DNA from: Clostridia bacterium
Lineage (GTDB): Bacteria; Bacillota; Clostridia; Saccharofermentanales; Saccharofermentanaceae
Assembly (NCBI GenBank): GCA_024403735.1
Contig: JAKSRG010000006.1
Coordinates: forward strand, 1-64,000
Reading direction: 5' to 3'
Length of the DNA stretch: 64,000 nt
The position numbers were made by a program, and so were the translations under genes. Positions 17,463 through 26,199 of this stretch are shown piece after piece. Under the pieces are notes generated by a model. The model ran no database searches, was not told the DNA's origin, and saw only the letters and a list, made by a program, of their open reading frames with translations. Position 1 is the first letter of the stretch, and every line of letters begins with the position of its first letter.

Positions 17463-18488
17463 TTAAATAAGATTTGAAGGGACTTTATTTTTCAATAACA
17501 TCACTCTATTTTTTGATATATTCTTGCGAGCTGATTCCAAAACACTATCCAATGCTTTGCATTTTGGATAGTATGAATAATTCCATTTTCTTTTTCCTGT
17601 AAAGAATTTATCATTAACACAAAAATACTTCATAGAAGCCTGAGAATTTGCTACATCCCAGGTTACATCTATATGATATGCTCTTCCTTCAATATAAATA
17701 ATATTCCAAGCATGTAACCCTGTTGAAGGAATACATTTTCCAATTACTACTTCGCATTTAATATTCGCAACATCCATTAACCTCTTAAAAGCTTCAGCAT
17801 AACCCTGACATACGCACTCTTTTCTTATCAATGCACCATATGCGCTCTGAGTATAACTGGTTACTAGAGAATTCTTCCTATTTAGTACATATTTAACGTT
17901 TGTTGCCAAATAATTATGTGCCAAATAAGCTTTTGCTGCATCATTCAGACCTGGCTGAAACAATAGTTTAGCCAGTCTATCAACTTCTGCATCAACTTCT
18001 TGCTCCATAAACTTTAGCTTCACACTACCTATTCTATATTTGATTGTGTATTCATATACCGCATAATTTTCACAACTCTTTCTAGAATATGTAGTAACTG
18101 AGTATCCTGAGTAATTAGAATAAAATCCATATAGTTCATTGTGAAACATCTTAACAGCACCAATGATATCTGTCGCTTTATTAGCTAGTATCACTATCTT
18201 CTTCTTATACTCAGATATATATTTACAAAAAACATTAAGACATTGATCCTCAGTTTTAATGTATGTGATCTCATTACGTTTTACATCTAAATTTTCGTAT
18301 TCAACTGTTAATGTATGCCTTTTTATAAACGGCATATCGCTTATAGTTGAAACATAATATAGAAGTTTTGGATCACTCTCATACACTGCACTTAGGATTG
18401 ATTGAATTGGTTCAAAAGAATCAATCGTTATTTTGTTCTTATGTCTGTGCAAATCTTTCTTCAACTTGGTAATAGCGTTCTCGTCCAT
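17463..18488 (-). CDS. Transglutaminase-like cysteine protease-fold protein
   Basis: 341 residues. The C-terminal half carries the transglutaminase core: Cys227 in ECVCQGYAEAF, His259 in LHAWN and Asp274 in HIDVTWD, with a LAHNYLATNVKY helix before the Cys. Bacterial members of this superfamily are mostly peptidases or amidases rather than crosslinkers. The N-terminal 160 residues match nothing I recognise. No signal peptide, so a cytoplasmic role is likely. AGGAG precedes the ATG. It lies 14 bases after the M48 peptidase gene in the same operon. Confidence 0.85.
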   Translation of the reverse strand: MDENAITKLKKDLHRHKNKITIDSFEPIQSILSAVYESDPKLLYYVSTISDMPFIKRHTLTVEYENLDVKRNEITYIKTEDQCLNVFCKYISEYKKKIVILANKATDIIGAVKMFHNELYGFYSNYSGYSVTTYSRKSCENYAVYEYTIKYRIGSVKLKFMEQEVDAEVDRLAKLLFQPGLNDAAKAYLAHNYLATNVKYVLNRKNSLVTSYTQSAYGALIRKECVCQGYAEAFKRLMDVANIKCEVVIGKCIPSTGLHAWNIIYIEGRAYHIDVTWDVANSQASMKYFCVNDKFFTGKRKWNYSYYPKCKALDSVLESARKNISKNRVMLLKNKVPSNLI

Positions 18489-18502
18489 AACACTCCTAAT
18501 TA

Positions 18503-19378
18503 TTAATCGTACTTAGAATATGTAACCCCTAATTCTTGAAGTTTTCCAATTCTATCATCAATAGGTGGATGTGTAGAATACAAAGCTTTTGTTAATGGCA
18601 TTGATGGCTCTCCACCACCTAATGTCTCTAGCGCTTCAGCCAATTCATTACCATAGCCTATTCTAAAAGCAAAACTATCTGCTTCATATTCATTGCTTCT
18701 GCTAGACATCATCAAAAACAACATACAAATCTTCGTCCAAAGCCAAATGCAGCCAGAGCAAAAAAAACCAATCAATACAGAAAATAATCTTGGTAATCCC
18801 CTACTCAAAAATAATGAAGAAGAAGCAACTGCTGAACACACTGCACGAATGACACTCAATATGAATAGAAAACCAGAAATTAAGAAGTTACCACCACCAA
18901 TAATCAACTGAATATCTGTATGATGCAAACCTAAATGCCCAAACTCATGAGCCAGAATACCTTCTATCAATTCATCAGGTAATTCAAGCAATCCTTGAGT
19001 AACACAAATTGTTTTTCTGCCTACTGCAAATGCATTTGGATTAGGGTCGCTAGAATATTTGAGGATAATGTTTTTGGGAAGATCAGGAGCCTCTGCTTTT
19101 GCTTTTTTATAAACACGCTTAACAATAGGAACCATTTTATTTCTCATATCAATTCTGCTCATTCTTCTAGCACCAGACAAAGTAGCTAGGAATGCTTCTC
19201 CAATAGGAGAAAGAGCAACTAATACTGAAATGACGTAGAAGATTATTACCTTAGCAACTGTTTCATCTCCCCCTACCGAGAACAAACTAATAATCACAGC
19301 AGCATTTAAGATAAAAAACACAATTGCACCCCAATTGCTAGGTTTTAATAGGTTCTTCATAACATTAAAGATATACAT
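18503..19378 (-). CDS. M48 family (HtpX-like) membrane metallopeptidase
   Basis: 291 residues. The zinc site is HEFGH at 144-148 (ILAHEFGHLG), with the third ligand probably Glu230 in SRSNEYEAD. Hydrophobic pairs lie before it (about 17-35 and 43-65) and after it (about 160-180 and 200-225), the HtpX arrangement with the active site facing the cytoplasm. HtpX enzymes degrade misfolded membrane proteins. I start it at MYIFNVMKNL because GAGGTG lies just upstream. The previous gene's stop is one base away. Confidence 0.88.
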   Translation of the reverse strand: MYIFNVMKNLLKPSNWGAIVFFILNAAVIISLFSVGGDETVAKVIIFYVISVLVALSPIGEAFLATLSGARRMSRIDMRNKMVPIVKRVYKKAKAEAPDLPKNIILKYSSDPNPNAFAVGRKTICVTQGLLELPDELIEGILAHEFGHLGLHHTDIQLIIGGGNFLISGFLFILSVIRAVCSAVASSSLFLSRGLPRLFSVLIGFFCSGCIWLWTKICMLFLMMSSRSNEYEADSFAFRIGYGNELAEALETLGGGEPSMPLTKALYSTHPPIDDRIGKLQELGVTYSKYD

Positions 19379-19379
19379 T

Positions 19380-20618
19380 TTACACCTCAATTTTTGCCTT
19401 TCTTCTCTTCAGCGGTGCCCTTGAGAATACCATTACATCCGTATTCTTTAACTCAAGGAACACAGAAGGCTGATAAATAGGCTTAACTACTTTTTGTATA
19501 GTCTGAGTAGTTGTCTTATAGTTCTTTGGACTAGCTACTACTCCTCCTCCAACTGAAGGAATCATTGAAGATAGCAATCCTTTCTTGGCAGTATATGAAT
19601 GTGAAATATCCTTCATTTCTCTACTACCAAAGAATTGAGACCAAAAATTACAATTAGCGTCAGAGTTCTGTGTGAACACCAAATATGACTTAGTACTATC
19701 TAAGATGTCATTTCCGTTTATTGATATATACTTACTAATATCTTCAATAAAGAAATACATGGAGTATTTAAGTGTACTATTAAACTCCAATATACTTCTA
19801 ACTACTTCAACATCAACAAAATCTGCTTTTCTATTAATAAACAACACCTTACTACTTGTTTTGTTCTTTTCTAAAAACTTCGCGATAGAATTCAGTGTCA
19901 AATCTAGAAACGTTTTTTTCTTATTTGCTTCTTCAGTTGGAGTCGCATTCAACATAATCATGTTGCCTTCACCAAGTACTGAATTCAAAGAAGTAGAACC
20001 AGAAAACATCCTACTCAATCCATCAAATTTCAAAGGAAACAATGCAGTAGAAAGAGCTGCAATTGATGCATATGTTGTTGCATCGTTCAAAAACATAAAT
20101 CGATTCTCTTTTTCTAGATCCGATAAAGCAGTTAGACTTACTTTACTCTTTACTAATTCAATGTTCAAATCCAACAAATCATTGAATTTATAACTCATTC
20201 CTAAACTATCAAAAGCTTCAATGGCATAGCAATAGAATCTTTTTCCTACACTCTTAATGGCTTCTGACAATCCCGAAATCAAAGATGCAGCCTTAATAAT
20301 GAATTCCGCCTTCTCTATTGGATTTGAGAACGCCGTAAGAATATCAACCGAGTCGCTATAGTCTCCGTAACCAAAACTAAAAAGAGTTCGATCAGACAAA
20401 CTAGATTTAACAAACGCTTCCATTGTCTCTCTTTCAGAATCAATAATTGCACCATTTGCAAGAATAATTGTTTTCTTTGTACTCAAAGCATGAGCAACCA
20501 TATCTTTGTAAATAATATAACTACCCTTATTCTCAACGCCAGAAACTATAAGATTTCCAACACTATTAATCAAATCATCTGATGAACTTTGTTCAAATAG
20601 TTTATGAAGTATTGCCAT
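19380..20618 (-). CDS. Unknown protein, possibly a degenerate VirD4/HerA-like paralogue
   Basis: 412 residues, soluble. I do not recognise a family with confidence. The middle shows alternating hydrophobic strands (SKVLFINRK, YSMYFFIEDIS), and the C-terminal 110 residues (FWSQFFGSREMKD onward, ending in a basic tail) resemble in layout the end of the VirD4-like ATPase encoded two genes upstream. There is no Walker A motif, and FFIED stands where VIDEF would be. So it may be a catalytically dead partner of that ATPase. That is inference from layout only. GAGAGG precedes the ATG; tight spacing on both sides supports co-expression. Confidence 0.55.
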   Translation of the reverse strand: MAILHKLFEQSSSDDLINSVGNLIVSGVENKGSYIIYKDMVAHALSTKKTIILANGAIIDSERETMEAFVKSSLSDRTLFSFGYGDYSDSVDILTAFSNPIEKAEFIIKAASLISGLSEAIKSVGKRFYCYAIEAFDSLGMSYKFNDLLDLNIELVKSKVSLTALSDLEKENRFMFLNDATTYASIAALSTALFPLKFDGLSRMFSGSTSLNSVLGEGNMIMLNATPTEEANKKKTFLDLTLNSIAKFLEKNKTSSKVLFINRKADFVDVEVVRSILEFNSTLKYSMYFFIEDISKYISINGNDILDSTKSYLVFTQNSDANCNFWSQFFGSREMKDISHSYTAKKGLLSSMIPSVGGGVVASPKNYKTTTQTIQKVVKPIYQPSVFLELKNTDVMVFSRAPLKRRKAKIEV

Positions 20619-20628
20619 AAATAACCTC

Positions 20629-21579
20629 TCATTCTTTACCGAACTTTCTCTTAATAGCAGAAATATTCAACCCCATCAAAGCTCCCATCTGTTCAAGTGT
20701 CATATCTGAATTAGAAGAGAACTGCTTAAGCAACAACAACTGCAATAACATCTTTTCTTTTTCAGAAGCTTGTGAGTGATTATGGAAAGATGTATAAAAT
20801 ACAGTTCCATTGCCATATGTTTGTGAAATCATAATTGGAATACCACTATAGCTAGTTCCAGCTGCACCTTTAAGTAGAACCTTTCCTTTAGTTGATGAAA
20901 CAACTGACCAAACAGGCAAATCAAAGTTAATCTCTATCTTATTACCAATAATCTGCATCAATTCTTCATCCACAACATCAGCCATTACTTTTCCTGTCTT
21001 TCCGGTATTTGTATATGTAATCAATCCAGGAAAAGATTTAGAGATATACTCACTAGCCAAATCAGATGCATAGAGGCAACCACCATTTCTAACAAAATTA
21101 GTTAAGTCTGATGCACTAACATCAATATGTGAACCACAATTAATAAAGAGCACATCACAATCCAAACTGTTAGGATATGGTTTATAAGTGAGATTCATAG
21201 AGCCAAGCACTTCACCAATATCATCATAATGAGCAGGTGATACATATATCTTAGGATTAGCACTCTTCGGCTGTTCAATAGTCATTGAACCACAATACAT
21301 ACACTGAAAGTCATATGCATCTGTAGATCTACACTGACGCCTAATCTGAGAACAATTACAACCAGATACTTTTCTGCTACCACAATATCTACAAGGTATA
21401 AGATTCTTTCCTGAAACAATCTTTGTCACTGCAATATCAGAACGAAGCTTAGAACCTTCAGACTTTGGCAATTCGATGAAGTTAATTGCCTTATAATCCA
21501 TCAACTCTTTTCTTGCTTCAATTACAAATCTCTTACCTGTCTTACTACAACTTCCTACAATAATCTTTGTATCAGCCAT
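20629..21579 (-). CDS. Cys-rich module fused to a GATase/ThuA-like domain
   Basis: 316 residues. Residues 1-105 repeat the seven-cysteine module of the TerD fusion: Cys 63, 66, 74, 76, 83, 93 and 96, with CGSRKVSGCNCSQ in common. Residues 108 to about 275 look like a class I glutamine-amidotransferase/ThuA fold (DVLFINCGSHID, NFVRNGGCLYASD, GNGTVFYTSFHNHS), without an obvious catalytic Cys-His-Glu triad. A short C-terminal helix-turn-helix-like tail follows (LEQMGALMGLNISAIKRKF). I start it at MADTK behind GGAGG; the frame is open to 21663 without a ribosome binding site. Confidence 0.7.
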   Translation of the reverse strand: MADTKIIVGSCSKTGKRFVIEARKELMDYKAINFIELPKSEGSKLRSDIAVTKIVSGKNLIPCRYCGSRKVSGCNCSQIRRQCRSTDAYDFQCMYCGSMTIEQPKSANPKIYVSPAHYDDIGEVLGSMNLTYKPYPNSLDCDVLFINCGSHIDVSASDLTNFVRNGGCLYASDLASEYISKSFPGLITYTNTGKTGKVMADVVDEELMQIIGNKIEINFDLPVWSVVSSTKGKVLLKGAAGTSYSGIPIMISQTYGNGTVFYTSFHNHSQASEKEKMLLQLLLLKQFSSNSDMTLEQMGALMGLNISAIKRKFGKE

Positions 21580-21676
21580 ATTACGTCCTCCAATCTTTTT
21601 ATATAAGAACTCGAAAACATCAGTTTTTTCGTAAAAATCAAATAGATTTGGGCATAGAAACACCCAAATCTACTTA

Positions 21677-22963
21677 CTATTTTTTGAATCTAAATTTGAA
21701 AGGGGAACTGCTCAAATCAGAAACTGAAATAATTGCTTCACCTTTACCCAAACCAAGGATTTGCCAGTCTTCTACAGTATTTGAATATGTAACTAGCTCT
21801 TTATTTCCTTCGCTGTAACTTAACCCCTTATATACAAACATTTTTCTGTTTTGACCATATCTGTTCTGAACAAACTCTTTTGTCGCCTTATCTGTTACTT
21901 TAAATGCAACAGAAGTACCGAATGCAGATAAAATACTATTTGCTCTTTCGAAGCCATATCCATCAATGATTTGCTGCACATTCTGCATAGCAACAATAAA
22001 TTTAGCACCAAGACTTCTACCAAAATTTACTCCATCGTCAATATGATATAAGCTCGGTAGCAATTTAAACTCGTCAATTACAAAATACACATTACCTTCA
22101 CTTGCGTTTCTAGACAGAGCTTCCTTAATCGCAAGATCCATGAGCACTCTATAAACTGGAGTCAAAACACTTCCTATACTAAGGTCATACTCTATAAACA
22201 GAATTCGGCCACCTTTGTTTCTGACAAAATCTCTTACAGAAAAATCACCACCCCTACGGAAGTTTCCTATAAACAATTCATTAGCAACATTTCTAAGTTC
22301 GGAATAGACACCCTGTGTCTGATCAGTAAAGCCATCTCCACCACTATAGATATAATCAATTATGCCCTTCAAATCTCCATAGCTAGTAAGTGCATCAATA
22401 ACATCATTTATGTTAGCATCACGAAGATACGCATAAAGCTCGGCATTGTCGATATCCTCAATATCATTCTTATATATGATATATGACATAATTCCGAAGA
22501 GTACATCTTTCGCTGCCATAGGGAAAAATGGTGCATTTGATCGCTTGATTTTCTCACTGAATAACGAATTAACAATCTCGAGAAGATTCTCCTCAACTTT
22601 CTCCTCTCCGTTTACCATTGCTTCTCTAAAAATATTCCAATAATCAGTTGCCTTATCATCGCAACTAATAATTACATCTTTACCTGGTCTAAAATATCTC
22701 TTCTGATAATCACCTTTAGTGTCGAATAACACCATAACATCATCACTAGACATTTTTTCAACAATCTGATCCAACAGTTGAAAGATAGCTGTAGTTTTAC
22801 CAGTTCCAATTGTACCAGTATAAAGAATATGCTTTGTCATTATTTCATCATTAAGAGGAATTCTACTATCTTCACTCTTAAAGTAATACTTTGCATCATC
22901 TAAAACAAAACTAGGAGTAGTTTCTTCGAGTTTTAATCCTTCAAGAATTTTTGGATCTATCAT
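21677..22963 (-). CDS. Soluble VirD4/HerA-like P-loop ATPase
   Basis: 428 residues. Walker A is GTIGTGKTT at 50-58, Walker B YFVIDEF at 293-299, and an AMQN sensor-like segment follows at 325-328. The order and the C-terminal region (QNRYGQNR, LGKGEAIIS) match type IV coupling proteins of the VirD4/TraG/HerA superfamily that pump DNA or protein. Unlike VirD4 it has no N-terminal membrane segments. There is no relaxase or type IV secretion gene nearby, so a conjugative role is unlikely. It starts behind GGAGG at MIDPKILEGL, 10 bases after the HNH gene. Confidence 0.82.
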   Translation of the reverse strand: MIDPKILEGLKLEETTPSFVLDDAKYYFKSEDSRIPLNDEIMTKHILYTGTIGTGKTTAIFQLLDQIVEKMSSDDVMVLFDTKGDYQKRYFRPGKDVIISCDDKATDYWNIFREAMVNGEEKVEENLLEIVNSLFSEKIKRSNAPFFPMAAKDVLFGIMSYIIYKNDIEDIDNAELYAYLRDANINDVIDALTSYGDLKGIIDYIYSGGDGFTDQTQGVYSELRNVANELFIGNFRRGGDFSVRDFVRNKGGRILFIEYDLSIGSVLTPVYRVLMDLAIKEALSRNASEGNVYFVIDEFKLLPSLYHIDDGVNFGRSLGAKFIVAMQNVQQIIDGYGFERANSILSAFGTSVAFKVTDKATKEFVQNRYGQNRKMFVYKGLSYSEGNKELVTYSNTVEDWQILGLGKGEAIISVSDLSSSPFKFRFKK

Positions 22964-22973
22964 ATTGCCTCCA

Positions 22974-23828
22974 TTAATGACCTTTTGAATGAGCTGAACC
23001 AGAAGACGCACTCTTACTTGCTGATGATGCGGAAGATCTTGCACCGTTAGATATGCCTCTAGAAGCTGTCTTTGTTCCACTTATGTTTTGAGACGTATGA
23101 GAACTTCTTTGTGATGACAACGTCTTACTTGATGTTTTTCCAACAGTATTGCTTCTGCGTTGACTTGAAAAAGTTTTACTACTTTTCTTCGATGAATCTA
23201 CACTAGTAACTGGCTTACTCGCCTTCTGCCTTGCCAAAGTCTTACTACTCGACAAGGTCTTTGATTTGCTTTCAACCTTAGCTGGTGATTTAACCTCAGA
23301 CTTGCCAGTAGTTTTATCCTTAGAAGCAGGGTTCAGCTCCGAAGTTTTAGTCGAGCTTTTAGCTTTCTTAACATCTCGTGCAGCCTCACGCTTAGCCTTC
23401 ATTCTCGCAGCCTCAACCTTTTTAAGCTGTTCGCCCTTAGCTTTAGCAGACTTAATTTGAGATTCACTAAGAGGTGAGTTCAACGTCTTAGATTCAATAG
23501 AAGGCTTATATTTTCCAAAGCTCCTAGTTTCTCCGGTCGCTGGATTATACTCACCGTTCGTATTGTTGTGAAAATCTCCATTGTGCGCTGCTCTATGCTC
23601 ACTTCTAGTTAAGAACTGAATATTATTAGAATCTCCAGCTCTAGAATTATGACCATCAACAGACTTCATGTGATGTCCTTCATAACCTTTAACTTTTCCT
23701 CTAACAATAATCTCTCTTTGTTCTTTAGTAGACCAATCACGAGTTCCCTTGCCATTCAAGACGAGGTTCTTTTCCTTCTTCCAGGCGTTTGCAACAGCTT
23801 TTCTGCGTTCGTATGAGGTATTACTCAT
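22974..23828 (-). CDS. HNH nuclease with Ser/Lys-rich tail
   Basis: 284 residues. An HNH-type (GHH) nuclease motif occupies residues 40-85: EGHH at 50-53, His60, Asn69 and SEHRAAH at 76-82, the layout of toxin nucleases in polymorphic toxin systems. From about residue 110 the chain is low-complexity and very rich in Ser, Lys, Thr and Arg, so it may bind DNA or be a transfer signal. The nuclease is at the N-terminus, the reverse of a normal polymorphic toxin. It overlaps the SUKH gene upstream by eight bases and is followed by the VirD4-like ATPase after 10 bases. Confidence 0.8.
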   Translation of the reverse strand: MSNTSYERRKAVANAWKKEKNLVLNGKGTRDWSTKEQREIIVRGKVKGYEGHHMKSVDGHNSRAGDSNNIQFLTRSEHRAAHNGDFHNNTNGEYNPATGETRSFGKYKPSIESKTLNSPLSESQIKSAKAKGEQLKKVEAARMKAKREAARDVKKAKSSTKTSELNPASKDKTTGKSEVKSPAKVESKSKTLSSSKTLARQKASKPVTSVDSSKKSSKTFSSQRRSNTVGKTSSKTLSSQRSSHTSQNISGTKTASRGISNGARSSASSASKSASSGSAHSKGH

Positions 23829-24369
23829 CAATATCACCGCCTAGCTTAATATTCAATGGTTCAAGTACATCATCAGCAATTAGGTGAATTCCCTCATCAA
23901 TCTCTTCAGTCAACCAATCTTCAAAAGTCTCCCAAATATCAGAGAATTCGCCATTCTCACAATCCCAAAGATATATCTTGTCATCCTCAGGAGTTGTACT
24001 AAAGCAAATAGGATCGCCATAGCTTCTGATTGCAAAAATAACATATCCGTCTGGTAATCTCATTGAAGACTTCAATTCTGTATCATTATTGATTTCTTCA
24101 TATGTATCAAAATCCAAATCAATATCCTTATCATGATCCTTTGTTGAAAGCATTACCGTATCAAACAACTGTCCACCATCACAAATAGCAATCCAATCCA
24201 ATAGAGATTTAGGCACATTTTTATATGTTCCCGCAACTTTAATGCCTGCTGACATTCCCCCTTTGAGCAAACAATGAAAAAGATCATAATCAACCAATCT
24301 CTCAATATTGCCCTTCATAGGCTCCTCTGAATACTTATTACTATACTTCTCAAAGTTAACACAACTCAT
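23821..24369 (-). CDS. SUKH (SMI1/KNR4) family protein, probable immunity protein
   Basis: 182 residues, acidic. The order KSLLDWIAICDGG, then DGYVIFAIRSYGDPICF, then IYLWDCENGEF and IWETFEDWLTEE is the SMI1/KNR4 (SUKH) pattern. SUKH proteins are the commonest immunity proteins for nuclease toxins, often of the HNH type. It precedes and overlaps an HNH nuclease gene, so a toxin-immunity pair is likely. Several ATGs follow AGGAG; MSCVNFEKY at 24369 has the best spacing, and 24378 is also possible. Confidence 0.82.
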   Translation of the reverse strand: MSCVNFEKYSNKYSEEPMKGNIERLVDYDLFHCLLKGGMSAGIKVAGTYKNVPKSLLDWIAICDGGQLFDTVMLSTKDHDKDIDLDFDTYEEINNDTELKSSMRLPDGYVIFAIRSYGDPICFSTTPEDDKIYLWDCENGEFSDIWETFEDWLTEEIDEGIHLIADDVLEPLNIKLGGDIDE

Positions 24370-24387
24370 AATCATCATCTCCTATAT

Positions 24388-24804
24388 TTAGCTTAGTAGC
24401 CATGCAAGAACACCTGATATGCAGAATGCCCAAAGCGCAATAACTAATACTTTTTTAATTGCTTTAGCATAATCCGTTCTATATGGCGCTTTTCTAACTA
24501 AAGCAATAAACATTGTAATTCCAATAATCAGAATGAGTATAAGCCAGCTAAAAGCAACATACATATACTGCTGACTAGCTACATTCATAACCTTTTCAAC
24601 TGCAGTGCTTTTAGTAAACAAACAAGTTAGAATAGGAAACACCAATATCATAACAACCGATACTTTTAAGATTGTAAGAATGCTTAGATTTCTTCGATCT
24701 ATATCCGTATACTTCGAGAATGAATTCAACCACAAATACACTATTGCAAAAATAATAGCTACTGTATCAATTACAAGAGCTGCCATTCCTAACATGTCTA
24801 ACAT
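24388..24804 (-). CDS. Small membrane protein of the Ter-like island
   Basis: 138 residues with four hydrophobic segments (about 5-27, 45-65, 78-99 and 114-136). I do not recognise a family. The loops are short and basic (RRNLS, RKAPYRTDYAKAIKK). It sits between the zinc-finger membrane protein and the SUKH gene with gaps of 14 and about 18 bases, so it is part of the operon. GGAGG precedes the ATG. A membrane anchor or pore for the neighbouring signalling proteins is possible but not shown. Confidence 0.7.
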   Translation of the reverse strand: MLDMLGMAALVIDTVAIIFAIVYLWLNSFSKYTDIDRRNLSILTILKVSVVMILVFPILTCLFTKSTAVEKVMNVASQQYMYVAFSWLILILIIGITMFIALVRKAPYRTDYAKAIKKVLVIALWAFCISGVLAWLLS

Positions 24805-24818
24805 TTTAACTCCTCCAA

Positions 24819-25523
24819 TTACCTCTTAATCAATGTAAAGAAATCTACAATATGTTTACTTACTCTATCTAAGATTGGACTTAGATGATATATATAACAA
24901 TCGTCCATCTTTTCTTTCGCAACAATAATCACAAGTTGAAATGCCTCTAAAAATCTTATTCCACCAGCTTCAAATCTCTCTGATATCAAAGACGCATTAG
25001 CCTGAATAATATCAATAGTATCGCCAAACAGCATGGACAAATTGTTATTAGAGTTTTCAAATCCACCAATACATCTAAGTAGTACTATCTCGAGGGTCTT
25101 CTCAAAATCCAGAACATCATCCAAAACTAATATACTTGCAACTAACAATACTAAAACGATTGCTCCAGCTATAGCACATACAATAGTAATTCCCTTATAC
25201 ACTGATAAAACTCTGTCAAGAATATAACCTGCTTCCTTCTTAGTATCACCGGAAGATTTTTTAGTAGTAGTTTTAGTACCTTCTACTTTTTTAGCCACGG
25301 ATTTAGTGTCATCTGAACCCTTAGCTACAGTTTTTGTAATCGTGATTTTCGGAGCAACAATTTCTGTCTTCTTTTTAGTTTTTCCCTTCCCAACAGTTGA
25401 TATCTCTGACACCTTTGGCTTATCAAGCGCTGGTTTAGGCCTAGTATTAGCACTTCCACACACGAAACAAACACTATTAGAGTTATCATTTGTAGTAGAA
25501 CAAATCTCACAAACCCAATTCAT
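24819..25523 (-). CDS. RanBP2-type zinc finger membrane protein
   Basis: 234 residues. The N-terminus is a RanBP2-type zinc finger: W3, Cys5, Cys8, Cys19 and Cys22. Next comes a Lys/Thr-rich linker of about 80 residues, one strong membrane segment near 110-135, then an amphipathic C-terminal region. The same zinc finger with the same spacing starts the next protein upstream (25584-26159). Such fingers bind ubiquitin or RNA in eukaryotes; in bacteria they are used as adaptor modules. It is probably a membrane-tethered adaptor in the signalling island. Confidence 0.75.
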   Translation of the reverse strand: MNWVCEICSTTNDNSNSVCFVCGSANTRPKPALDKPKVSEISTVGKGKTKKKTEIVAPKITITKTVAKGSDDTKSVAKKVEGTKTTTKKSSGDTKKEAGYILDRVLSVYKGITIVCAIAGAIVLVLLVASILVLDDVLDFEKTLEIVLLRCIGGFENSNNNLSMLFGDTIDIIQANASLISERFEAGGIRFLEAFQLVIIVAKEKMDDCYIYHLSPILDRVSKHIVDFFTLIKR

Positions 25524-25583
25524 TGCTTACCTCTTACTAATAAACCCCACCAACAAATACAAATGTCAACCCACTAGCCTAAA

Positions 25584-26159
25584 TCATACTTTCTTAGCTA
25601 GCTTTTGAATTACAGCCATCTCAGCTCGAATAAACTGACAATCACCGGACTCTCTATAGAATCGGTAACCCTTAACGCCATCCATTTCAAACTGTTCTGA
25701 CTTAACAAATCCTTTATTCTTAATAACGTCCTTATCAAACTTAATTTTGTGTTCTGGCCATGGAGCGGCGAACGTTGGAAGAATACTACTAGTTTTCTTT
25801 TTATCAGAAGATTTTTTATCAGAGCTAGTAGACTTCTTATCATCAGTCTTAACAAGTTTTTTATCAGACTTCTTACCGGGTTTTACTTTAACGGTTGAAG
25901 CTTTTGATTCGTCACCAAATCCATTCTTGATTTTAGCGAAAAAGCTACTAATAGAATCCTTAATATCAGCACCCATCGAAAACACAACATTACATTCTTC
26001 CGAATCACCATCATCAGAATAACTGCTGGATTTCATGCTGCTAGAACCAGACTTAATAGCTACACTTGAACTTGTTGTGGCACGTGCTGTGCCACAAACA
26101 AAACATTCAGACGTAGAATCACTATTTGAATTAGAACAAACCGGACAAATCCATGACAT
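25584..26159 (-). CDS. RanBP2-type zinc finger protein with one WPE repeat
   Basis: 191 residues. Zinc finger at the N-terminus with Cys5, Cys8, Cys19 and Cys22 after Trp3. A Ser/Lys/Asp-rich linker spans about 30-128. Residues 132-189 form a compact module (PWPEHKIKFD, MDGVKGYRFYRE, QFIRAEM, QKLAKK) that closely matches the last module of the kinase encoded immediately upstream. It has no membrane segment. It probably links the kinase to other partners through the shared module. Confidence 0.78.
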   Translation of the reverse strand: MSWICPVCSNSNSDSTSECFVCGTARATTSSSVAIKSGSSSMKSSSYSDDGDSEECNVVFSMGADIKDSISSFFAKIKNGFGDESKASTVKVKPGKKSDKKLVKTDDKKSTSSDKKSSDKKKTSSILPTFAAPWPEHKIKFDKDVIKNKGFVKSEQFEMDGVKGYRFYRESGDCQFIRAEMAVIQKLAKKV

Positions 26160-26199
26160 ACCCTACACCTACCAATACTTCGTTGAGCTTAATAACTCA

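Noticed and set aside
21677-23837. Integrative conjugative element based on the VirD4-like ATPase
   Set aside because: No relaxase, VirB4, integrase or attachment sites are seen, and the ATPase lacks membrane segments.
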